The notes under the pieces: model-generated
The model's database searches: none
The model's input: only the letters and a program-made list of their open reading frames with translations
What the model was told of the DNA's origin: nothing
Made by a program: the position numbers and the translations under genes
Part shown: positions 48,281 through 57,838 of the stretch, piece by piece
Layout of the letters: every line of letters starts with the position of its first letter
Numbering within the stretch: the stretch's first letter is position 1
Assembly (NCBI RefSeq): GCF_000002875.2
Contig: NC_009386.2
Coordinates: 79,501-143,500, forward strand
Origin: Leishmania infantum JPCM5
Lineage: Eukaryota; Euglenozoa; Kinetoplastea; Trypanosomatida; Trypanosomatidae
Reading direction: 5' to 3'
Length of the DNA: 64,000 nucleotides

Positions 48281-49360
48281 ATGTCAACGCCAAGGACGAC
48301 GACGACGGCGGCCAAGCCGAAGCCGTACAGCTTCGTGAATGACTACAGCGTGGGCATGCATCCCAAGATTTTGGATCTGATGGTACGCGACAACATGACG
48401 CAGCACGCGGGCTACGGGCTAGACAGCCACTGCGCGGAGGCGGCACGCATGATCGGCGAGCTGCTTGAGCAGCCGAGCGCGGATGTCCATTTTATTTCCG
48501 GCGGCACGCAGACGAACCTGATCGCCTGCAGTCTGGCGCTACGCCCGTGGGAAGCCGTCATCGCAACGCAGCTGGGCCACGTCAGCACGCACGAGACCGG
48601 CGCCATTGAGGCAACGGGGCACAAAGTCGTCACGGTGCCGTGCCCGGACGGCAAGCTGCGCGTCGCCGACATAGAGAGCGCGCTGCACGAGAATCGCTCA
48701 GAGCACATGGTGATACCCAAGCTCGTCTACATCTCCAACACAACGGAGGTAGGCACGCAGTACACGAAGCAGGAGTTGGAGGACATCTCCGCCTTCTGCA
48801 AGGAGCACGACCTGTACCTCTTCCTCGACGGTGCCCGCCTCGCCTCGGCCCTTAGCAGCCCTGTGAACGATCTGACGTTGGCAGACATCGCCCGCCTGAC
48901 GGACATGTTCTACATTGGCGCCACGAAGGCCGGTGGCATGTTCGGCGAAGCGCTCGTCCTCTTGAATGATGCCCTAAAGCCGAACGCGCGCCACCTCATC
49001 AAGCAGCGCGGCGCCCTCATGGCGAAGGGATGGCTGCTCGGCATCCAATTCGAGGTGCTCATGAAGGACAACCTCTTCTTCGAGCTCGGCGCCCACTCGA
49101 ACAAGATGGCCGCCATCCTCAAGGCTGGGCTGGAGGCGTGCGGCATTCGACTTGCCTGGCCATCCGCGAGCAATCAGCTCTTCCCGATCCTGGAAAACAC
49201 CATGATCGAAGAGCTGAGCAAAGACTTCGACATGTTCACCGTCGAGTCCTTGAAGGACAACACGTGCATCATGCGACTCTGCACGTCGTGGGCGACGGAG
49301 GAGAAGGAGTGCCACCGTTTTGTGGAGCTGCTGAAGCGCCTCGTCGCGTCAACGGCCTAA
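48281..49360 (+). CDS. L-threonine/L-allo-threonine aldolase
   Basis: A PLP enzyme of fold type I cleaving threonine or allo-threonine to glycine and acetaldehyde. It has 359 residues, normal for the low-specificity aldolase family. YGLDSHCAEAARMIGELL near residue 46 and HFISGGTQTNL near 71 form the family N-terminal pattern. ETGAIEATGHKV near 106 and LDGARLASAL near 184 surround the cofactor, and the PLP Schiff-base lysine is Lys216 in YIGATKAGGMFGEAL. The gene interrupts the acyl-CoA synthetase array, and nothing in the sequence ties it functionally to its neighbours. Bacterial-type aldolases like this may have been acquired by transfer, which I cannot test here. Confidence 0.95.
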   Translation: MSTPRTTTTAAKPKPYSFVNDYSVGMHPKILDLMVRDNMTQHAGYGLDSHCAEAARMIGELLEQPSADVHFISGGTQTNLIACSLALRPWEAVIATQLGHVSTHETGAIEATGHKVVTVPCPDGKLRVADIESALHENRSEHMVIPKLVYISNTTEVGTQYTKQELEDISAFCKEHDLYLFLDGARLASALSSPVNDLTLADIARLTDMFYIGATKAGGMFGEALVLLNDALKPNARHLIKQRGALMAKGWLLGIQFEVLMKDNLFFELGAHSNKMAAILKAGLEACGIRLAWPSASNQLFPILENTMIEELSKDFDMFTVESLKDNTCIMRLCTSWATEEKECHRFVELLKRLVASTA

Positions 49361-51099
49361 TCACGGAAAACTCTCTTCTTCTTGCGCATAACAAAACGGC
49401 TCACAGCGCTCGGAAGCGATGCGCCACCCCCCCCCCTCCACCCTCCCCTCCCCTCCCCGTTGTGTGCATCCCACCATCCATCCACCTGACGCGCGCACAC
49501 ACACACACTTGCTCATGCACGGGTGCTGTTCGGGTATCTCGCTGATATCCTGTTTTTTCTCAAACGCAAACTAATCCCTCTGCCGCGCAGCGCGAAGTCA
49601 TCCCATCACGCCAACGCCGACTCTACGCCAGCCCTCAATAACCCTTTCACAGGCCCCTCCCCCACCCCCGGGTAGGCCAGTGTGAGGGGCCGGCCGCGAT
49701 GCGCTCGAGCCGCGCTGGCACGCTCTGCCCATCATATGGACGGTGCAAACCTGCGCTCACTGTCGCGGGTGGCCCCGACGCAACGCCATGCACGACATGG
49801 CCGCTGACGTCCGTAGCCCTAACTCGCGCTCTGCCGGGGCACTCCCTGACGTCACAGATGCTCGGCCCTGGTCGCCACCACAGGTGGTTCTGGCATGGGC
49901 CGGGACGGCGGAGGGAGGAGTGGGGGGTGGGTGGGTGGGTGGGCGCCCTGCAGCCTGAGGTACCCCCCCCCCACGCACGGAGGTGTGTGCGTGTGTGTGT
50001 GTGTGTGTGTGTCTGTGCGCCGCCGCCCCGTCATCAGCGAGGAGGCGGCGGCTGGAGTCAGCAGCTAACCAAAGAATCAAGACGATCGACAGCCACGGCA
50101 AGTCAAGCGCCGACGAAGCCGTTGTTCTCTTCTCGCCTTCGGCCCTTTTCCTACCTCCCTCCCTCGTCGGTTCTGTCGCGGAAGGCGGCCCGAGGCGGAA
50201 GGGGGCCTTCCGCAGCACGCATGACCGCCGAGTCTCGTGATGATCCCTGCCCTCTTTCACATCCTGCCAGACGGCTTTGCTCTCTCTCTCTCTCTGTGCC
50301 CTCACGGAGGGAGGGAGGAAGAGGAGGGGGGGCCACCACCTCAGCAGGCCACCAGCACGCACTGGTTCTCTGTCATCACACACCTCTCGCGCTAAGACAA
50401 GGTTTGCCGCCTCCCTCCCACCACCACCGCTACCACCCCCACCTGGTGCTGGTCTCCCTGCTACGGCAGCGGCGGCTGCCCGCTCGTTCATCCCGTCTCC
50501 CTTATCCTCCTGCCCCTTCCGCCCTTCCTCCTCTCTACACGGATATTGCGGTTTGTCGCCTCTTGCGCTCGCCGACCCGCCCCCACCCGCCACCCTAACG
50601 GCAACAGAAACGCTCAGCAACAGCGAGAACAGGCAAGGAGCTCAAGCAGCACAGCAGCTTACTGCTCCCCTCCCCCACCCCACACACACAAAGACACAGA
50701 CACACATCCACACCAGCTTCCGAGCTCGCCATCGCCGCTGCCGTCCAGCGCGGAATACGCCCCAAGCACACGTCTGAAGCAATACAGCGAGCGAGAGAGA
50801 TAAAGAGAGAGAGAGAGAGCGGCGGTGCGCGCCGTGGGCAGGAGAGGATTAAAAATTACGCGCGCTCAGTCTATGGGCACCGCCTCGTAGATAACGGCGA
50901 CACCCACAAACGTGCGCAGGTCTTCTCGTTACATCCCCCCCCTCCCCGCCACATCCCTCCAGCAGCCAACACAGACCGCCCATTGCTGCATAATAGTCGC
51001 ATCTCGGTGTGACCCTCCCCTCCCTCCCAACCTTCCCTCATTCACCACCCACCAACCCTCCCCTGTACCCTCTACACGCATAAGCATTCAGCCAGGAAA
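49361..51099. other. Intergenic, 1.7 kb, with repeat copy 2
   Basis: No gene supported. It contains dispersed repeat copy 2 (about 49595-50028), CT-rich and GA-rich stretches (50790-50820), and pyrimidine-rich DNA near 51000-51065 upstream of the next synthetase. Confidence 0.65.
49595..50028 (+). repeat. Dispersed repeat family, copy 2 (extended)
   Basis: About 434 bases. The whole length matches the reverse complement of 56931-57371 almost perfectly; differences I saw are single bases and run lengths. The last 244 bases also match copy 1 at 33221-33468. It includes a central C run and a GT tract. Confidence 0.9.
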
Positions 51100-53196
51100 A
51101 TGGGCGGCTGTGTCGTGTCGTTGATGGAGTGCAAGGCCCGCAGCGACGAGGTGCCGTGGGAGTTCTCCGAGGACGTGAAGAGCTACGGCCCCTTGAGCGT
51201 GGCAGTCGCAGGCACGCAAACCCCCAACAGCTCCGCCGTGTACGTGAACGGCAAGCGGTCCACGCTGGCGGAACAGCAGGAGTGTGCGAAGAGGTTCTAC
51301 TACGGCCCTAACCAGACGCAGCGTTTTGCGAGGCTATGCCAGGAGAACCTCGATGACGTGGCTCTGGCGTACCGCCGCATCGAGAAGATGGAAAAGGAGC
51401 AGGTGGCGGGCGCATCGCGGCCGATGGACGTCGCGTACTTCTCCGCGCAATGTGACCTCACGTACCGGGAGCTGTGGCACGCCGTGACCGGCTTCAGCCG
51501 CGGCCTCGCCGAGCTCGGGCTCGAGAAACGCGCCAACGTGACCATCTACGAGGAAACGCGCTGGGAGTGGCTGGCGTCTATCTACGGCATCTGGATGCAG
51601 GACATGGTCGCCGCCACCGTCTACGCCAACCTCGGCGAGGACGCTCTCTTCTACGCACTGCGCGAGACAGAGTGCGAGGCGATTCTGTGCAACGGCAAGA
51701 ACGTGCCGAATCTGCTGCGCGGCGTCGGCAGCGGTGCCTTCCCTGCGTGCACGCTCATCTACTTGGACAATCTGCCGGCGGCAGGGTGCGCGGAGCTGCA
51801 CGGGTGCCGCGTGTTGTCGTGGGAGGACGTGGTGGCGCTGGGCCACGGCGCGGGTGCGCACCACGGCGCCGCGCCACCGGAGGACAACGAATCAGTGGCA
51901 CTGATCATGTACACGAGCGGCACGACCGGTGACCCGAAGGGCGTCATGCACACGCACGGCAGCATCGTCGCCGGTATCCTCACCATGGACGACTGGCTCT
52001 ACAGCGTTATCAAGCACAGACCGGATGATGTCTACCTCTCCTACCTACCACTGGCGCACATCATGGAGTTCGGTGTGGTGAACATCCTCCTCGCCCGCCG
52101 CGCCCACGTCGCGTTCGGCACGCCGCGCACGCTGACGGACGCCACGGCGCGGCCGCACGGCGACTTTACCCAGTTCCGCCCAACGCTGCTCATCGGCGTG
52201 CCGCGCATCTTCGACACGCTCAAGAAGGCCGTCGAGGCGAAGCTGCCGCCGGTGGGCACGCTCAAGCGACAGGTGTTCGACCACGCCTACCAGAGCCGGC
52301 TGGCGGCGCTGAAGGAGGGCAAGGACACGCCGTACTGGAACGAGAAGGTGTTCAGTCTGCCACGCGCGGCTCTGGGAGGTCGCGTGCGCGCCTTTCTCAG
52401 CGGCGGCGGCCCACTCTCCGAGTCCACGCAGGAGTTCGTGAACGTGGTTTTTGGGTGCATCGTCAACGGCTGGGGCCTCACGGAGACGGTGTGCATCGGT
52501 GCCATTCAACGGCTGGGTGACCTGACGCCGTCTGCCGTAGGCCAGGTGCTCTGTTCGGAGCAGCTGAAGCTGCTCGACATTGACGAGTACAAGCACACGG
52601 ACACGCCCGAGCCGCGCGGCGAGATCTGCCTGCGCGGCCCGTTCCTTTTCAAGGGCTACTACAAGCAGCCGGAGCTGACGCGCGAGGTGCTGGACGAGGA
52701 TGGCTGGTTCCACACCGGCGACGTTGGCAGCATCGACAGCGAAGGTCGCGTCTCCATAGTGGGGCGCGTCAAGGCGCTGGCGAAGAACTGCCTGGGCGAG
52801 TACATCGCGCTGGAGGTGCTCGAAGCCATCTACAGCAGCCACCCGCTGGTCCTGAACAACTGTGTATGTGTGTTGGTGGACCCGTGCAAGAACTACATCT
52901 GCGCCCTCGTGCTCACAGACGAGGGCCGCGTGACGCGCTTCGCGAAGGCGAACAGGATCGAGGGCGAGTACCCGGCCCTACTAGAGAAGAAGGAGCTGCT
53001 GGAGAAAGCCGCCGCGTCGATGGCGGAGACGGCCCGCGCGGCGCGGCGCCGCGACTTCGAGCTTGTGCGCCGTGTTTCCCTTATCGATGACGAGTGGTCG
53101 CCGGAGCAGGGTCAGCTAACGGCGGCGCTGAAGCTAAGGCGCGGCGCTGTCGCTAAGCAGTATGAAAAACAAATCGCATGCTTGTTCGCGGAGTGA
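51100..53196 (+). CDS. ACS: Long-chain fatty acyl-CoA synthetase, array member 2
   Basis: A 698-residue ANL-family enzyme. The N-terminus MGGCVVSLME is the same ten residues as member 1, with Gly2/Cys4 for dual acylation. The P-loop MYTSGTTGDPKG lies near 270, NGWGLTETV near 459, the FACS signature DGWFHTGDVG near 536, and GRVKALAKNCLGEYIALE near 555. Central DNA at 52220-52365 is identical to member 1 at 46468-46613, while the C-terminal half shares identical stretches with member 4 (around 52566-52814). Substrate chain length cannot be told from sequence; the trypanosome enzymes of this group differ in that respect. Confidence 0.95.
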   Translation: MGGCVVSLMECKARSDEVPWEFSEDVKSYGPLSVAVAGTQTPNSSAVYVNGKRSTLAEQQECAKRFYYGPNQTQRFARLCQENLDDVALAYRRIEKMEKEQVAGASRPMDVAYFSAQCDLTYRELWHAVTGFSRGLAELGLEKRANVTIYEETRWEWLASIYGIWMQDMVAATVYANLGEDALFYALRETECEAILCNGKNVPNLLRGVGSGAFPACTLIYLDNLPAAGCAELHGCRVLSWEDVVALGHGAGAHHGAAPPEDNESVALIMYTSGTTGDPKGVMHTHGSIVAGILTMDDWLYSVIKHRPDDVYLSYLPLAHIMEFGVVNILLARRAHVAFGTPRTLTDATARPHGDFTQFRPTLLIGVPRIFDTLKKAVEAKLPPVGTLKRQVFDHAYQSRLAALKEGKDTPYWNEKVFSLPRAALGGRVRAFLSGGGPLSESTQEFVNVVFGCIVNGWGLTETVCIGAIQRLGDLTPSAVGQVLCSEQLKLLDIDEYKHTDTPEPRGEICLRGPFLFKGYYKQPELTREVLDEDGWFHTGDVGSIDSEGRVSIVGRVKALAKNCLGEYIALEVLEAIYSSHPLVLNNCVCVLVDPCKNYICALVLTDEGRVTRFAKANRIEGEYPALLEKKELLEKAAASMAETARAARRRDFELVRRVSLIDDEWSPEQGQLTAALKLRRGAVAKQYEKQIACLFAE

Positions 53197-54310
53197 TCGG
53201 GTGTTGGGTAGGTAGGTGTGTGTGTGTGTGTGTAGAGACTGGGGGTCCGCAGCGTGCACCCTCTTCGTTGCCTGCCCCCTTCCTGCCTCCCCCACCCACC
53301 CACACCTTCAACACATACACACACACACACATACATCACCACCAACACCACCCTGATGACGTCATGAGCCACGACAAGGCCGTCGCATCACAGGTTCTAG
53401 TGCCCCCCACATATGTTTTGAGGGCGCGAAGCCGTCTGCCCACCGCGTACGGCTGGCAGACTCGCCCGTGTGTCGGCGGACAGGTGTGGGCTGACGCAGT
53501 GACGAAGAGAGTTTGCGGGCATGAAGCCACGTGTGTACCAGCTCGCTTATTAGTCGAGCCGACGACTCGGCAGGGATGCATTCACGCCTCCTGCCTCATC
53601 CTGCCTTGGCTGTGCTGCGGTGATGTCGAGCGGTGACCCCCTGGACCTCGCCAGATGGTGTTGGTTGTCCGGGTTCCTGGACATGGCCGTGGCGCCGCAA
53701 CGGCGGGTGAGCCCCGGCTGTGCGCGTGTAACGGCTGACTTGTTCGTAAGTAGATTATGAACAAATTGAGCCATAACAATCTTGTAGAGCCCACCACCAA
53801 CCACCACCCAGCCAGTCAACCCATCACTGCTACCCCTTCTCCGCCATTGTAACCCGTCGTGCAACGTCCCCGTGACTGGGCGTGTGCCGGTGGGTATCGG
53901 CGGCTGGAATGTGCAGTACACGGAGAGGAGGCGATTCGAGGTTCGCAAGGATGCTGAAGCTGCATCATGACGCCATGCACGCACACACGTGCTCCCACCC
54001 CAAAGTCGCGCGAGCTGGATGGCTTGCCCCGTGGCTTGGCGTGGCCGCATCTCGTGTGTCTGGGCGTGAATAACGGGGCGCTTGCCCGCTACAGTGATGT
54101 ATGCCTTCGACCTCTCCCCCCTCCCCTTCTCGCCTACCGACGCCACCTCCACCAACCACCACGCAAACCTTCGACTCGCGCGCTCATGGAACGCTTCATG
54201 GCTCGTCGCAGTCCTACCCACCCCTCACCTCCCTTCAAGCGGGCTGACCATCTACATTCGCCGTACACACGCACGCAGACTGCACTGACTCGCCCGCCGC
54301 AACAGCAGCC
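53197..54310. other. Intergenic, 1.1 kb
   Basis: No gene supported. Starts with GT-rich and CA-rich DNA, then about 53380-53900 of non-microsatellite sequence, then pyrimidine-rich DNA near 54105-54170. Confidence 0.6.
53380..53900. mobile_element. Possible degenerate retroposon (SIDER-like)
   Basis: About 0.5 kb lacking simple repeats and without an ORF, unlike the surrounding spacer. The stretch near 53637-53690 has CCTGGACC and TTCCTGGACATGG segments loosely like the CCTGG-bearing segment of the dispersed repeat. Length fits a SIDER, but no signature is proven. Confidence 0.25.
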
Positions 54311-56434
54311 ATGGACATCCCCTCTCACTGCAGCAGCCTGGAGGCGACGGTGCTCCAGCTGATGGACGACGCCAACGCGCGCCGCGTCGTGCCGGACCCT
54401 CGCGCGATGCGCTACCAGCAGATAGGCGACGAGAACGTCGCCCTCGAAGGCACCGAGAGCGAGAAGAGCACGCCGATCTACCGCCAGGCGAAGGTGACGG
54501 ACGCGATGCAGCGCCGCCTAGAAAACGAGTGGTACAACGGGCCCAACTTCGTGCAACGCTTCGAGTCCATGTGCAAGTCGCGTGGCAGCAAGCGCGCGCT
54601 GGCCTACCGCCCGATAAGTCGCGTGTCGCATCAGCTGGTGAGGGAGCCGGAGAGCGGGCTGGAGCGGCTGTTTGAGGTGACATTTTACGATGCGACGCAG
54701 TACTTGACGTATGATGACGTGTGGACGGTCGTGCAGAACTTTGGCCGCGGCCTGCGCGAGCTCGCACTCACTCCTGACTGCAAGGTCGGCATGTACCTCG
54801 AGACGCGCTGGGAGTGGCTGGCGTCGGCGTACGGCGTGTGGTCGCAGAGCATGGTGCTCGCCACGGTGTACGCGAACCTCGGCAAGGAGGCGCTCAGCGA
54901 GGCCTTCGCGGAGACGAGTTGCGCCGCCATCGTGACAGTGGGCGAGCGTGTGCCGTCGCTCATCGCCATGATGCGGAGCGGTGCGATGCCGCACTGCATC
55001 CTGATCTACCTCGACACGCTGCCGGAGGGCATCGATGCGGCAGGCGTGACGCTGAAGGCGTGGGAAGACGTCGTGAAGGACGGGGCTCTCTCGAACTACC
55101 CCGTCAACCTGCCGACGAACAACGATGACGTGTCCCTGATCATGTACACGAGCGGCACGACGGGCGGGCCGAAGGGCGTCATGCACACGTACGGGTCGAT
55201 GACCGCGGGCATCAACGGCATGGGTGGCCGCCTGAACGAGTTGTGCGGCGGCGTTGAGCCCGATGAACGCTACTGCTCCTCCCTGCCGCTGGCGCACATC
55301 TTCGAGTTCACGGTCACGAACGTCTTCCTTGCGCGCGGCTGCTGGATCGGATTTGGCCACACCCGCACACTGTTGAGCACGTACGCACGTCCACACGGCG
55401 ACCTCGTCGAGTTCAAGCCAATCTTCTTGATTGGTGTGCCGCGCATCTTCGACTCCTACAAGAAGACGATGGAGGCGAGCCTGGCACAGCGCGGCGCGCT
55501 GGAGCGCCAGATCTTCGAGCACGCCTTCGCCTCCCGCCTCAAGTACCTCCACGCCGGCATGGAGACGCCGTTCTGGAACGAGGTGGTCTTCGCCCCGCTG
55601 CGCGAGATGGTGGGCGGCCGCGTGCGCAGCATGTTCGGAGGCGGTGGCCCGATCAGTGCGCCAACGCAGAACTTCATGAACGTCGTCCTTGGCGGGTTCA
55701 TTCAGGGCTACGGGCTCACCGAAACCGTCGGCAATGGGCCGAAGCAGCTTGTCGGCGACCTCGAGTCCGCGTGTGTCGGTCGGCTGGAGATGGCCTGCGA
55801 GATGAAGCTGGTGGACACGCCAGACTACAAGCACACGGACACACCGGAGCCGCGCGGCGAGGTGTGCCTGCGCGGTCCCATGCTCTTCAAGGGCTATTAC
55901 AAGAAGGAAAGCGTCACCAAGGCCGCCATCGACGCTGACGGCTGGTTCCACACTGGCGACGTTGGCGCCATCGCCGACCGCGGTCGGCTGCGCATCGTCA
56001 GCCGCATCAAGTCGCTGGCGAAGAACGCCCTAGGTGAGTACATCCCGATGGAGAACCTGGAGTCCCTGTACGCGCAGGTGAGCCTGTGCGTGCCGAACGG
56101 CGTGTGCGTCGTTGTCCACGCTGCCAAGTACTACGTCTGTGCCATCGCGTGCACGACGGAGAGCAAGGCGATGGTGTTCGCGCGGCAGCACGACATCCAG
56201 TGTGAGTGGCCGGCGATTCTGAAGAACCCCGACTTTCAGAAGGCAGCGACGGAGGCGTTCCGCGAGCTCGCCATAAACGCGGGCCGTGGCAAGCAGGAGA
56301 TTGTACGCTACGTCCACGTGGTGGGGGATCAGTGGACGCCGGAGAACGATATGCTGACGGCAGCTGGCAAGCTGAAGCGCCACGCGGTGGCGGAGCGCTA
56401 CAAGGACCTGATCTGCTCTCTGTACGTTGACTAG
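54311..56434 (+). CDS. ACS: Long-chain fatty acyl-CoA synthetase, array member 3 (divergent, no MGxC start)
   Basis: A 707-residue ANL-family enzyme and the most divergent of the four. The P-loop MYTSGTTGGPKG lies near 278, QGYGLTETV near 467, DGWFHTGDVG near 543, and SRIKSLAKNALGEYIPME near 563, where the others have GRVKALAKNCLGEYIAL. It begins MDIPSHCSS, lacking the Met-Gly-x-Cys acylation start of the other members, so it may lie elsewhere in the cell. It lacks the central conversion block shared by members 1, 2 and 4. A 232-bp segment (55981-56212) is present unchanged in the relic at 59709-59940. Confidence 0.95.
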   Translation: MDIPSHCSSLEATVLQLMDDANARRVVPDPRAMRYQQIGDENVALEGTESEKSTPIYRQAKVTDAMQRRLENEWYNGPNFVQRFESMCKSRGSKRALAYRPISRVSHQLVREPESGLERLFEVTFYDATQYLTYDDVWTVVQNFGRGLRELALTPDCKVGMYLETRWEWLASAYGVWSQSMVLATVYANLGKEALSEAFAETSCAAIVTVGERVPSLIAMMRSGAMPHCILIYLDTLPEGIDAAGVTLKAWEDVVKDGALSNYPVNLPTNNDDVSLIMYTSGTTGGPKGVMHTYGSMTAGINGMGGRLNELCGGVEPDERYCSSLPLAHIFEFTVTNVFLARGCWIGFGHTRTLLSTYARPHGDLVEFKPIFLIGVPRIFDSYKKTMEASLAQRGALERQIFEHAFASRLKYLHAGMETPFWNEVVFAPLREMVGGRVRSMFGGGGPISAPTQNFMNVVLGGFIQGYGLTETVGNGPKQLVGDLESACVGRLEMACEMKLVDTPDYKHTDTPEPRGEVCLRGPMLFKGYYKKESVTKAAIDADGWFHTGDVGAIADRGRLRIVSRIKSLAKNALGEYIPMENLESLYAQVSLCVPNGVCVVVHAAKYYVCAIACTTESKAMVFARQHDIQCEWPAILKNPDFQKAATEAFRELAINAGRGKQEIVRYVHVVGDQWTPENDMLTAAGKLKRHAVAERYKDLICSLYVD

Positions 56435-56930
56435 CGGAAGCACGAGCCACGCAGCAGCGTCCCCCCCCCTCCCCTCTGCAGCTCGCTTGGGGTGCCCTCC
56501 TCATCTCTTCCGTGTTGTGTGCTCTGCGCCGCTCCCACCCGCGTTCTCCTCGTGTCCACGCGTCGGGGGCGGGGGGGAGGGGGGGCATCTGCGGATACCG
56601 ACACACACACACACACACACACACACAGGTACAGCGCCGCACCGTGCCGCTCTGCATATGCTTTTCGTTGTTGTTTATTTTGGTTTGTTTTCTCGGCGCT
56701 GGGCTCGGAGACGCGTTCCACCAGACGAAGTCGCTTTTCTTCTCCCTCACGGTCCGCCCTTCGTGCGATACATCATCCGCGCGGCCGACTGCGCGCCCGG
56801 ATCCCCGTGCCTGCGAGGCGGGGCAGTGGTGCCGCGGTGTGCATGATGCACCACGTCGAAGGCACGTGGGCATGACATACCCTTTTTTGCGTTCTTTCCC
56901 TTCCTCTTTTCGCCCTTGACGACGGGGTGG

Positions 56931-56945
56931 GGCGGCGGCGCACAG

Positions 56946-56978
<33 letters not shown>

Positions 56979-57371
56979 CCTCCGTGCGTGGGGGGGGGGG
57001 TACCTCAGGCTGCAGGGCGCCCACCCACCCACCCACCCACCCCCCACTCCTCCCTCCGCCGTCCCGGCCCATGCCAGAACCACCTGTGGTGGCGACCAGG
57101 GCCGAGCATCTGTGACGTCAGGGAGTGCCCCGGCAGAGCGCGAGTTAGGGCTACGGACGTCAGCGGCCATGTCGTGCATGGCGTTGCGTCGGGGCCACCC
57201 GCGACAGTGAGCGCAGGTTTGCACCGTCCATATGATGGGCAGAGCGTGTCAGCGCGGCTCGAGCGCATCGCGGCCGGCCCCTCACACTGGCCTACCCGGG
57301 GGTGGGGGAGGGGCCTGTGGAAGGGTTATTGAGGGCTGGCGTAGAGTCGGCGTTGGCGTGATGGGATGACC
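56931..57371 (-). repeat. Dispersed repeat family, copy 3 (inverted)
   Basis: The reverse complement of copy 2 (49595-50028), nearly identical over about 435 bases. With copy 2 it forms a pair of inverted repeats about 6.9 kb apart enclosing synthetase members 2 and 3. Confidence 0.92.
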
Positions 57372-57787
57372 TCACGCCTCACGGGTGCGCAATGGGCACC
57401 CAGCGAAGACAAGATTTACGAGCTTATCCATCCGTATACTAACCAACACATGTTTCTACGTGTATATGTACTCTATGAGGGGAGGGTGGAGGGTGGAAAG
57501 AGAGAGAGACAAGGGCCGGAGCGGTGATGTACAGTGCCTCAGCCCCCTTCACCCTCCTCTTCTTTTTATCCGAGGCCAGCTGCCTCTCTCCTTTCCTCTG
57601 TTGCGGACCTCTGTGTGTGTGTGTGTGTGTGTTTCTATCTTCTCTCGGACCGCTTATGCGGTGTTCATCGACTTTCTTGCGTTATCGCTGGCGGAACGCC
57701 AGCGCCCACATTTTTTTTGTTCTAAAACCTCCTCCGGTGATGCGCGCACGTGCGTGCGTGGGCATTGCCGTTCTGCTTTCCTGCATA

Positions 57788-57790
<3 letters not shown>

Positions 57791-57834
<44 letters not shown>
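57791..57834. repeat. (TG)22 microsatellite
   Basis: Uninterrupted 44-base dinucleotide tract. Confidence 0.95.

Positions 57835-57838
<4 letters not shown>

Noticed and set aside
54518..55951. 477-codon minus-strand ORF opposite synthetase 3
   Set aside because: Same GC3 shadow effect; no family motif in the translation.
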